The notes beneath the pieces are model-generated. The model saw only the letters and a list, made by a program, of their open reading frames with translations, ran no database searches and had not been told where the DNA came from. The translations under genes were made by a program, and so were the position numbers. Below are positions 53,760-64,000 of a DNA stretch of 64,000 bases, in pieces; the stretch's first letter is position 1, and each line of letters starts with the position of its first letter. This stretch comes from Hemerocallis citrina (taxonomy: Eukaryota > Streptophyta > Magnoliopsida > Asparagales > Asphodelaceae), in assembly GCA_017893485.1 (NCBI GenBank), contig CM030362.1, positions 960,929-1,024,928 on the forward strand, given 5' to 3'.

Positions 53760-54240
53760 CTCTAGCATTGTTATCAAGTCGGTCAGGTCGGGTCATGTAC
53801 TACTGAACCCGGACCTGCTTCTCTAGTGGTCCAAATATTGGACCCAGACCCTACCCGACCTGTAAGAATTGGATCCGGGCCCTGTTAAAAATGCTACCCA
53901 TCGGGTTCAGGTAACGGCGAGCGTGTGGTGTCGGACAGGAAAGGGAGGTTGGGCATGTTGTTTATTCTTTTCTCCTTGTTTTTTTTTAATCGGGAAGTTA
54001 TGAGTTTTTTTCTTTTGTTTGGGTTCAAGTCAGGTCCATTTTGAGCTGAACCAGACCTGCCCCAAAAATATGAAGGGGTTCTATTTAGGACCCGGACCCT
54101 ACCCGCAATAGATCAAAAGTCCGGGTCCGGGTACGGATCGGGTCCATTTTTTGTAGACTCAGACTCGATATGAAAATATGAACGGATCCTATTTTAGGAC
54201 CTAAATTCTACTAGCAATAGACCATGTTGATTTCTGTCCA
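53760..54240. repeat. GGGTCCGGGTA-rich repeat
   Basis: Several inverted copies of GACCCGGACC/GGTCCGGGT words (53805-53900 and 54085-54130) suggest a decayed inverted-repeat element. Borders unknown. Confidence 0.3.
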
Positions 54241-54939
54241 ATGTCGTGTCCTCGGTTTTCGGTTTCGAATTTTTGTGACAGTACTAGTTACCTCCTACAT
54301 TTGCGGTTTTTTTTAATATTTATTTTAAAAAGAAGAAATGAGGAAAAAAAATATTTTGAATCAAAAGTGGTCTTAGCATAATATATAGTATAGATAGTAT
54401 AACTATGTACAATATTGTACATAACTTATAAAAATGAAAAAATAATAAAACTATTTCTGAAAAATTCACCTAATATCATCTATGCATTATTGCACGATTT
54501 TTTTCAAGTTTGATTAAGGGATACAATTTCTATTCAAAATTTGGATAGACCAAGAGTGTGGAGTTTTCTCCTACATTTGCTATCATTTTTTTATTTTAAA
54601 AAGAAGAAGGAGAAAAATCCTAGACAAAAGTGGTTTAGCATACTATATTGTATGGATACTACAATGTGAAAGTTGGGGTTGTATAATTTGTAGACAAATT
54701 GTAATTTGTAGACAATCAACTGTTTAATTTCAATCATTCATTTTTAAGTGGGAGTTATATTAACCAATCATTTACTTAACTATTGTTAGTTACCATAATA
54801 TCCTCAAAATTTAAATTTATTTACGACATAATTATTTACAAAATTTTCACGCAGATAAAATAAAAGTTGATGTGCAAAGGAATGTCTTAAGTTCGAGGTC
54901 AAATTATGTTTTAGTATTTACTTATAAAATTAAAAAAAA

Positions 54940-54974
54940 TTATTAGACCATGTATCGCACATGCAGATTACTAG
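54940..54974 (+). mobile_element. Helitron-like 3' terminus
   Basis: TGTATCGCACATGCAGATTA then CTAG followed by T, matching the end at 53236 in layout. The start of this copy was not found. Confidence 0.4.
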
Positions 54975-55696
54975 TTTATTTACTACTGGTTTATTTATAG
55001 GAAGAAAAATTTGTTGTTTTAAATTTCTTTAGTGGTTGTGTGCTATTAGTTTTACAATTTGTAAAATTGGGTCTCGTTGTACATACTTTTTGTTGTTAAT
55101 ATATTTGGCTGGAATCTTACAATTCCATCCTCGTTATCAAAAAAAAAAAAAAAAAATTCTTCAGTGAGTTGAGATTTTTTTTTTTATCTATGTCAAGAGT
55201 CTAATGTAAATCCAACGACAGAAATTTTTATATTAATCAGGATCAATTCAACTAAACTAGCCTAAGTTATAATGCGAAATAGAACATATTTTAACACGCT
55301 TTTTGTCCTAGGAGAATTCAGTTTTAACCTGTAACAGAAAGTTGTAATGCTTGTCAAGTCTGGAAATTCAAAACTGCTCGTCTCAAGGACATGTCTCTTC
55401 AAAAACAGTGTGAACTTACATTCCAAACTGTAATAACCTTCCTCCTCCTATAGAAAAAATGGAGCTCCTACCAACTATCCAACCTTCTTCCTCCCAGCAC
55501 CAGCCAATCTCTCCACCAAATCCATCGACCTTCCCTTAAACCTTCAAATCTCAACCTACAAGTTCTCTTCTCCACCTTCTGACCAAAACCAATGCTGCCT
55601 TGATTCTTACCTTCACCACTGACCTCGGAACACCACACAACTATCCCATCTAGTTCTTTAACCGGCTGCTGTGTTCCACATTTCTGCCCATCCAAC

Positions 55697-58600
55697 ATGC
55701 TCTCACTCCAAGAGATGAGTGGGTGCGGGCCCAATGAGAGGGTCCGCCACCCACAAACCCCTACACCTCCTCCAAATACTGCGACTGCGGCTACAACTAC
55801 TGCATTGGCCTCTACAACCCCTGAGAAACCACTACCTATACAACCCCCCGTCACACACCTTGCTGCCGTGAAGACACCAACAGCTTCAGCTCTGGTCCCC
55901 CCTCCTCTTAACTCTCACTCCAGTGAGGGAGGAAGTCGAGAACTCAGAAGAGATCACTATCCGACGCGTGCTCATCATAGAATGCATCAGCGTCTTATGG
56001 GGAGGAATGTCGTTCATCATCGTTCTTCGGAGGAGGCTTCCAGGGGCCATGGTCACCAATGAAGGCACAGGGTGCATTACGAGGGGGGGGCCCAACGAGG
56101 GGGTCCCCCTACTGGCCAGGTGAGGCGTAGGAGAACCACCCCCACTGAGCCAAGCTTCCCCCAGTATAAGGAGCAGACTAGGGGAGAGGCCAATGCTGTT
56201 GATCGCAACAATCAACATTTTAATAGGTCTACTGTCTTACCCTACAACAGCTCCAACTTTCCTTTGCACAAACATCATCAATCTCCACCGGCACACAACT
56301 CCAAACCTACTGAGTTTCTCCATCTCCCACCTAAGGCCAATGCCAAACCACACAATTCCGTCGGCATTTCTAATCACAAAAAACATCACTCTCACCCTAA
56401 GACTCAATACAACAGTGTTGCTCATAGTGATCACCCCTCCAAATCTTACACCAACACCAATCCGACCATCCAACCTTCCCTTCAACCTCATCAAAATGCC
56501 CACCTTAACCTCACCACCTGTCTACTCCCCAATCCGTCATCTCTGAGAAGCCCTGCACCCAAAGCTCTAGTCGAGCATACCACGCAAGGGGTCACGCTAT
56601 ACGGGAGTTCGGGTGTTAGGGATGCTGGAGTTGAGGAGGGGGAGGGGCAGTGGATCCAGGTGGGGCGAAAATATAACAAGAGAGAAGGGAGCTTTACTAA
56701 CCATCAACCTGACCAAGCGACCCGTAAAAAGAAGCAAAGAAAGAGCAAGAGGCAGCCGGCGCCGTGCTTCAATTGTGGGGACCTAGGCCACTTCAAAAGC
56801 GAATGCACCAAAGAGCCACATTGTCTAAAATGTATGAAATGGGGTCATTTATCGTACGTCTGTACCAATGTAATCGAAACCCATAGTGATGAGGAGAGGT
56901 TAGTGAATCGTGGAAGATCCCCAGACTCGTCGTCGGTGATACGACTATCCAGGAGCCTGGACATCATTAAAAGTGAAGAAAGGTGGCTTAGACAGTGGTG
57001 CGTCGTGGCCAAAGTCATCAAAGGTAGACCATCGGAAGCCCACGTCATGCAAGCGCTAGCGGAGAGATGGCCGATGAGCGCTCACGGCGATTGGGTAGCC
57101 AAAAAATTATGCCATTTGCAATTTCTTATCTCATTTCCCTCGCTGGAGAAAGCAACAGAAGTAATCAGGATGGGTAAAGTGGAGTTTGGGCACTTTCAAC
57201 TAGATTTCACGGAGTGGACTCCGACGTTTGGTGCAGAGCTCCCCCAAGGTGAGAAGTTTTGGATATGGATACACAATGTCCCCTTGCATTTCTGGAAGAA
57301 AGAAGCCCTCCAAGAAATTGTAGCAGACTTTGGGTCGGTGGTGAAGATTGACGAAAAGACAGTGAGGAGATCAGAGATTGTGTCGGCGAGGCTACTAATC
57401 AGAAGCACTGATATTGCTCTCATGCCGCGCTTCGCCAAGGTATTTTCCTTCGACGAATCGTATCTCATCAGATTCGTCCTTGATAGGCGAGATGAAACAC
57501 CAAAGGAGCTGGTGGAAGCCATCCCCCCCTCACCCTCCTCAGCTCTTAGAGATGACAGATCATACCAACAGGTAGTATCGCCGAGTAAGGAGCTCACTAT
57601 TGATGGATCCCACGAAGTGGAACGGGCTCACAGAGAGATTATCGAGGCAGCTAAGGGACAGGGGTGGCGGCCTGGTACTGCGGCGGGTGGATCATCTGGA
57701 ATTCCGAACAAGCATGGTGAAGGAAAGGCTCGTCCCGCTGAATCCAACGGTCAAGAACTCACTAGAGCCCCCAACGCATTAGATCCAACGGTGAACCAGT
57801 CCTACAGGCTTGATTTGGAAAGATCGGAGAGCTCCATCTCAAGAAGAGGCAAAAGTACTGCTACAAATGGTGGCCAGGCCCTTCTGCAGTCACAGGAGGT
57901 GTGCGCAGTGGCCCAGAGGGGAGCTGCAGGAAGCACACCCACCATTAATGGCAACACCCAGCTCTTCCACAGCATGCAGGCTTTGGGAGGGGGGTTGGTG
58001 GAGGAATCTACTACTTTGGGGGAAAAAACAAGTGAGAGACCAATCTCGACCAAAGAGTGGGTTTCACAAAGATGGTTTCCATCAGAAAAAGAGAAAGAAA
58101 CTTCTGAGAAGCAGGGGGGAAAAGAGACAGTAACAGCTTTGAGAAATGAGGCAGAAATCTCTATGGGGAAAGCGACGAGAGTGGTTCGTTTCAACCAGAG
58201 CGAAAAGAGCAACTCCGAGAAAGCTCTCACCACTGCTGAAGTAGGTAGTAAAGCTACTTTGTTGGGGAAAGAAGAAGAGAAGAGGGACTGCAATGAAGCA
58301 GATGAACAGTCTGTCTACTTTGAACAAGATGAAGGTAGTCGAAGTGGTGCAAGGGGTCTCACGCCGAAGGTAATGAACCAAAAAGAACTTCAACCCACCG
58401 AAACCCCCATCAATGTTTCGCTGCCACGTGTTGAGCAAGATCGGTTGGTTATGATGCCAAGTAAAGAGGACAGGGTGTGTGTCGCACCCACCGTCACTAC
58501 CCCCAATCAAAGGGTGACAGATGGCAGGGGTGGCAGGGGCGGTACGCTTACCGACCCGCTGCTTCATTCGAGGAGCGCAACGATCGGGACTGGCGGTATG

Positions 58601-59449
58601 ATATACCGCTGAGATAATTTTGTTAACGCAATTGATGAAGGCACTACTGATGGGCCTAGAAGTGGGCTATTTATTGATGGTAGTGGGCCCAAATAGGGGT
58701 CCAAAATGCCTTTTACTGTTCAGGGGTCTTGTAATACTAAGGATTCGAGCATCACGACACAACACCAGACTGGGTGTGGGCCCAACGAGGGGACCGCAAT
58801 AGACAAGACTACTATTATTATTATTGAGTCTACAAGCGACGGGCCCAATGAGGAGTCCGTGGTGAAAGTGCACACTCTTAATGAAGAGTCCATACTCACA
58901 GACAGTGATGAGGATCCAGCAGGACGGCTTAATCTAGAAGAAGAGTTCTCTTTCTCTGAGGAGGAATCAGAGGATGCCGAGTTCATTGCTAACACCCAGA
59001 GGGAGATCTCGCCGGAGGTTATCCTGTCCACAATTCCAGATTCAGCCCCAGGATATAGCTCGGGATAGTCTCGAAGGGCGGTTGGATTCAGAGTTCAGCA
59101 ATCACCCAAGCGGGCTCATGTGGAGTCCTTGGATGACTATCTTGAGGTCGCCGCTGCAGCAAAGGCCGCTAGGATCGATAATGGAGGTACGACAAGTTAT
59201 TTAGCTTCTATTTTAAATTGCATGTCAGACTCTGATGTTTTGTGTCTAGCTATCACATGTGGGTTAGAGGTATGGGACACTGAACGTATTGCCTTACTCC
59301 TCAATAAAATTCGGGGTTGGGAAACACAAAGAGTTAGGACCTGTGACGATAACGCTCTTGGAGACGGTGCGGGGACGACTATCATTCAAGAGGATGTAGC
59401 CGGCCCTACACCCTCTCCAACGATCTCTGATGACAATACCCCCCAATGA
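55697..59449 (+). pseudogene. LINE ORF1 (CCHC zinc knuckles + DUF4283-like domain), four nonsense codons
   Basis: One frame from ATG 55697 to TGA 59447-59449 (1250 sense positions) with stops at 56060-56062 TGA, 58610-58612 TGA, 58691-58693 TAG and 59066-59068 TAG. ORF1 proteins bind the element RNA. The Pro/Thr-rich N-terminus is followed by two tandem CX2CX4HX4C knuckles (CFNCGDLGHFKSEC and CLKCMKWGHLSYVC, 56765-56863). A DUF4283/RRM-like region follows (about 56950-57500; WIWIHNVPLHFWKKEALQEI), then a long charged, probably disordered tail. The knuckles stand before the DUF4283-like domain, whereas most plant LINE ORF1 proteins I know have them after it. The final codons overlap the ORF2 start by ATGA. 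The longest uninterrupted part is 56072-58612. Confidence 0.85.
59446..59449 (+). promoter_or_regulatory. ORF1 stop / ORF2 start overlap (ATGA)
   Basis: The ORF2 ATG (59446-59448) overlaps the ORF1 TGA (59447-59449) in the -1 direction, the arrangement used for termination-reinitiation. Both frames are supported by the long conserved reading frames. Confidence 0.75.
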
Positions 59450-62400
59450 ATACACTATTTTGGAATGTTCGGGGATTGGGGAATAGGGGAAAGAGAGATA
59501 TGGTGAGGGATGTCATTAGCAATTCCAAGGCGGAAGTAGTAGGGTTGCAGGAGACCAAACTCCAGTACGGGCTCAAACTCAAAAGAGTTGGCGGTAACAG
59601 AATCAAGGAGTGGTTGTTACGCCCTTCTGTCGGAGCCTCAAGGGGGATTGCTATAGGATTCAATTCGGATATTCTCTCCTGCGAAGAGGAGCACTGTGGA
59701 ACGTTCTCCTTGACTGCCCGACTTAAGCGACGTTCCGATGATTGGATGCAGACGGTGACTATTGTCTACGGACCGAATGTGGCAACAGACAGAGAGGCCT
59801 TCTGGCAAGAACTTGCAGACATTCGGCAGCGCTGGTCAGGACCTTGGATTGTGGGTGGGGATTTCAACATCACTAGATTTGCATTTGAGCACAAAGGGAG
59901 AGGCACTAGCGATAGGCACAGAGAGAAGTTCAATAGAGTGATCACGGAACTAGAACTGATTGATATCCCAATCAATGATAGACTTTTTACTTGGTCTAAT
60001 TTGCAAGCGGCTCCGGTTATGGCCAAGGTGGACAGGATTCTAGTCTCTATGGATTGGGAAGCTAAATTTCCTCTCGCGTCGGCTAGAACGATCCCTAGAC
60101 CAACTTCATATCACACCCCGATCCTTCTCGATGTGGGGAATCGGGGAGCCCGCAAGCCTAGGAAATTCAGATTTGAAAAAGCCTGGCTGAAAATTCAGGG
60201 ATTCCATCATATGGTTATGGAGAATTGGGCACTCCCAATGGCCGGCAGGGACGCGGCATCCCGATGGTGTGGAAAAATTTGAAGACTGAGAAAGAGGCTC
60301 TGTAGATGGAATCGGTCTAGATTCTCGAACATCTAGCGTGATAAAGAGTACTATCTAGAAGGAATTGATGAGCTTGAGAGGGTGGAAGAAACTAGAGTCC
60401 TATCGCAGGAAGAGTGAAACAGTCTATTAGAACTTCGAGATAACATTGCCAATCTGTATAGGCTAGAAGAGATCAAATGGCAACAAAGGTCCAGGATTTC
60501 GTGGCTCAAAGAGGGAGACGCGAATACGGCATACTTTCACCGTGTTGCAAGTGTAAGAAGGAGATCCAATCTTATCCTATCTATTCAAACAGTTACAGGA
60601 ACATCGCAGGGCGAAAAGGTGATTTCCACAACCTTCCAGACATTCTATAAGGGTCTATTCGGGAGAAAAAATGACTTTAGGATCCCAATGAGTGAGGACT
60701 TCTGGCAGGAGTATCAGAATGTACCAGGTCAAAACTTTTCCGCCCTGGAGGCACCTTTCACGGAATTGGAGGTCAAAACGGCCATTAACCAGATGGGAGC
60801 GGACAAGTCGCCTGGGCCAGACGGCTTTCCTATGATGTTCTTCCAAGTGTTCTGGGAAGAAATTAAAGGAGAATTTATGGATCTAATGATGGAATTTTAT
60901 CACAATAACCTTAGGCTTGGAATGTTCAACTTTGCAGAAGTTGTGTTGATTCCCAAACGGGAGGACTCTAAGTGTGTCGGAGATTTTAGACCAATTAGCC
61001 TGATAAACTGCTCGGCTAAGATCATCACTAAGGTCCTAGCTATCCGCTTGGGAAGCATTATGGACAGTCTTATCAGTAGAACACAGACGGGATTCATTAA
61101 GGGCAGATGTATCCTAGACTGCGTGGCTACTGCTGAACAAGTTATCCACCACTGCCACAAGAGCAACTCCAAGAATTTCCTCCTCAAGCTGGACTTTGAG
61201 AAGGCTTACGACTCCGTTGACTGGGAATGTTTGCTAGAGGCTCTCAGAGGGAGAGGTTTTGGGGACAAATGGATAAGATGGATCAAACAATGTTTACATT
61301 CTAGCAAAACGGCAATTTCAGTGAATGGGAGACCCTATCCATCGTTCCCTTGCAAGCAGGGACTACGACAGGGGGATCCACTATCCCCACTTCTATTCAC
61401 TATTGTAGCGGATGTGCTTAGAGGAATGCTAGGAAATTGTCAAAGAAAATGGTGGATTACGCCTGTGGCCAGCAGCACTTCTAATCAGGAGTGCACGATC
61501 CTTCAATATGTTGACGATACCCTAATCTTTGGAAATGGGACTAGAGCGGAAACAATATGCTTTAAAGGGACCCTTTACTGCTTTGAAGTCTGGTCAGGCC
61601 TTAGAATTAATTTCCACAAGAGCGCGCTAGTGCCAATTTCACTTTCAGAAGTTGAAACTCGGGAGCATGCCACCATTCTCAACTGCACGATAGAAGAATT
61701 CCCAATCAAATATCTAGGGCTCCCGCTCCGACCAGGGAGGCTCACTAAGGCTGACTGGTTGCCTATTATAGACAGGGTGGAGGACAGACTGCCTGGATGG
61801 AAAGGTAAATCACTTTCTCTTGGGGGCAGAGTGGTACTCATCAACTCTGTGTTATCCAATCTGCCCATATACTACATGTCTTTTTTTGAACTCCCAAAGT
61901 GGGTGATCCAAAGGATTGACCGAATCAGAAAACGATTCCTTTGGAAAGGTGCAGACTCAAATAAGGGAGGCTACCACCTTATTAAATGGAATATCGCATG
62001 CATGAAGAAGAGGCATGGAGGGCTGGGCATCATTGACCTCAGAGACATGAATCTGGCCCTCCTGGGAAAGTGGTGGTGGAAAGTGTTTCATCACTGCGGG
62101 GAAGGATGGCAGGATTTTATTCAACCTTACCTCCGAGGGAAAGGGAAAAGAATTTTAGGCTTTCGAGTTGGGTCTAAAGTCTATCGCTTCTGGAAAGGAG
62201 TTGCCAAAGCCAGCGGACCTTTCAACTCAGCAGTTTCATCTTTGATTGGTAATGGTCGAACCACCAGATTTTGGTAGGACAAATGGTGCGGTCCTCATAC
62301 TCTCAAGGAATGTTTCCCAGAGCTGTATGATAAAACGACTAGACCGAATATCTCGGTGGCGGAAACCTGGAAAAGGGGGACTTGGAGACCGTCGTTCCAA

Positions 62401-63111
62401 GGAATTCTTTCACCAGGTTTGCTTCAGCAACTGCATGAGTTACAAACGCGCATCGGCCAGTCCGGGGTGATATGTGCCCAAGGCCCAGATCAGATGCGTT
62501 GGGGACTCGAGAACAAGGGAGTGTTCTCGGTCAGATCACTTTACCACCGAATTCACTACCGAGGATGCAGTCCCAACTGGGCAACGGTATTATGGAAGGC
62601 AAAAACACCTCTAAAAATTAGAGTCTTCCTCTGGCTTGTGCTCAACAATGCCATACTCACTAGAGAGAACCTAGCCAAGAGGCAACCTCACATTGCGACC
62701 AACTGTGGGTTCTGCAATGTACACGTGGAAAATCTGAACCATCTGTTTCTTCACTGCACAAGAAGCAAGGCCATCATGGTAGAGGTGCTAAGAGCCCTAG
62801 GAACAAATGACTATCCAAGAGACTATGAGGAACTATGGGTTGGCCCCAGATTTGCATCAACCCGCCACGATATGAAAGATGCATGGTTTATTGCCATTGC
62901 GGCAACCACATGGGTGTTATGGCTAGATAGGAACAATTTTTATTTTCGTGCTTCATGTAATTCTATTTCTAGTAACCTTACTCATATCATGTATCTGATT
63001 TCCTTTTGGGCTACAGCTGCTGCTTCAGGAGCGAGAGGGAGGATTGCAAGGGTATTCCAGGTGGAAGAATTTGACGACGAGGAGATAGAGTTCGGGCCAA
63101 CTCTGGATTGA
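59446..63111 (+). pseudogene. LINE ORF2 (AP endonuclease, reverse transcriptase, zf-RVT), four nonsense codons
   Basis: One frame of 1222 codons from ATG 59446 to TGA 63109-63111, with in-frame stops at 60280-60282 TGA, 60334-60336 TAG, 60415-60417 TGA and 62275-62277 TAG. It would nick target DNA and copy the RNA in place. Endonuclease: MNTLFWNVRGLG, LQETKL, VGGDFNITRF. The usual SDH near its end is SYHTPI here (about 60107-60118), a change at a catalytic position. RT: KSPGPDGFP, LDFEKAYDSVDW, QGLRQGDPLSPLLF, YVDDTLIF with the catalytic Asp pair (near 61507-61530). C-terminal zf-RVT: FSVRSLYHRIH, KTPLKIRVFLW, CGFCN…HLFLHC. Stops 60334 and 60415 sit where Trp is usual, consistent with G-to-A decay. 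Confidence 0.9.
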
Positions 63112-63359
63112 GGAGTAGGCACCCGTACAGTATTTCATTAGATGCACGCTCTGTCTCTATATATTTTGTATTAGGCCGTTGTATTTTGTATTTTGGTTGC
63201 CTAGGGTTGGATGATGTAACCCACCCCCCAGGGTTTTGTTGGGGGTTACGTTTTATTTCCTGCACTGCACTTTTATTTTCCCGGTACTTCGGGGTTGTTT
63301 ATTAATCTCTTATTAATGAAACAGGGTGGCGTTATTCCACCTTTTACCTCAAAAAAAAT
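63112..63359 (+). other. LINE 3' UTR and A tail
   Basis: Non-coding. Ends TTATTAATGAAACAGGGTGG, then ACCTCAAAAAAAA. The TTAATGAA word is shared with the LINE tails at 45960-46000 and 20060-20080 (minus strand), supporting one lineage. Confidence 0.75.
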
Positions 63360-63372
63360 GACATGTCTTTTC

Positions 63373-64000
63373 TTCTTCTTCTTCTTTGGACGATCAGGTT
63401 TATTCGAACCTTTAAGAACAATAGAGTTGCTAGTTTTGCTGTCGTTGCATATGTTTTACATCAGAAGATCAAAATAATGCTGTCCAATAGATGTTCTTCT
63501 CGCCAATTCTGCAGATGTTGACTGAGTCAATTTCAATCGAGCCTGAACCATAATGGTCCATGATCAAAATTTTATGATTCTCATTGTAGTTGATCCATGA
63601 TAAAAAAAAAAACAATGAGTTTCTCTCTCTAGAATTTTCTAGAGAGAGAAACTAGATCTCAAAGGGGAGGGAATGAAGGGGAGGGATTTAATGAAAACTC
63701 TGTTTGGTTCAAAGGAGGGGAGGGGATGGAAAATAATTATTTTCTTGTTTGGTTCACAAGGGGAGGGAATGGATTTTATAATAAAATTACTTTTATACCC
63801 TTTTGCATATAATAAGAAATTCATACAACCACTTCATACAATAAGAATTGAAACAACAACGAACTATTTAGGAGGAAAATATGTTGATGTATCAATCAAA
63901 AGAACAATCAAAAGTAAATGTCATCTTTCCCTTTTAATACATCAACTATGCAATATATTAATTCAAAAGTAAATATCATCTTTTGATAAATCAACTGTGC
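63373..64000. other. Flanking DNA with GTTTGGTT MITE-like repeat
   Basis: Contains CTCTGTTTGGTTCAAAGGAG and CTTGTTTGGTTCACAAGGGG at 63697-63765, resembling 22165-22345, and a perfect small palindrome of the TCTCTCTAGAAAATTCTAGAGAGA type near 63620-63650. No gene. Confidence 0.4.

Larger units (their letters stand above)
55401..63359 (+). mobile_element. Near full-length L1-type LINE with TSD
   Basis: About 7.96 kb: leader, ORF1, ORF2, a 240-bp 3' UTR and a short A tail (63351-63358). Candidate TSD: GACATGTCTCTTC (55388-55400) and GACATGTCTTTTC (63360-63372), 12 of 13 identical. Both ORFs keep their frame throughout and are broken only by nonsense codons, so the copy is fairly young but inactive. 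Confidence 0.88.

Overview
This is nuclear DNA from a flowering plant, most likely a eudicot. The genes have many introns with GT/AG borders, the proteins are plant-type (a DRM cytosine methyltransferase, an ARFB-class GTPase, a plant topoisomerase II), and more than half of the window is transposon-derived. I cannot name the species.

Layout. (1) 1-1967: end of a chromovirus-type LTR, cut into (2) 1968-10655, the 3' part of a giant Ty3/gypsy Tat-lineage element. That element holds the last 45 codons of pol, a 111-bp minisatellite, a spliced antisense gene now broken by nonsense codons, a 309/224-bp tandem array, a polypurine tract and the 3' LTR. (3) 10656-11863: GC-rich unassigned DNA ending in a Helitron 5' terminus. 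(4) 12762-19728 (+): complete 20-exon TOP2. (5) 20031-24480: a LINE tail, a (TA)n run, the 3' half of a probable proteasome-assembly-chaperone-3-like gene (-), a partial Tat LTR and a 9-bp-TSD MITE. (6) 24887-37729 (+): DRM2-type methyltransferase gene, whose introns carry a MULE-type MITE, three Helitrons, a 1.6-kb hAT element with a perfect 8-bp TSD, and an RTE LINE tail. (7) 39101-43497 (-): an acidic-protein gene with a 1.47-kb foldback Mutator-like element inserted in a coding exon (9-bp TSD), plus two frameshifts. (8) 44851-52573 (-): complete 6-exon ARFB1-type GTPase gene, with a LINE fragment, an RTE-LINE fragment and a complete 564-bp TRIM retrotransposon in its introns. (9) 52574-55400: Helitron and TRIM-LTR remnants. 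(10) 55401-63359 (+): a near-full-length L1-type LINE whose two ORFs remain in frame but carry eight nonsense codons and overlap by ATGA. (11) 63373-64000: MITE-like DNA.

The host genes are not an operon. TOP2 acts in replication and chromosome segregation, DRM2 in RNA-directed DNA methylation (the pathway that silences transposons), and ARFB1 in membrane traffic. Exon coordinates were derived by hand from splice consensus and reading frame. No similarity search was run, so family names rest on recognised motifs.
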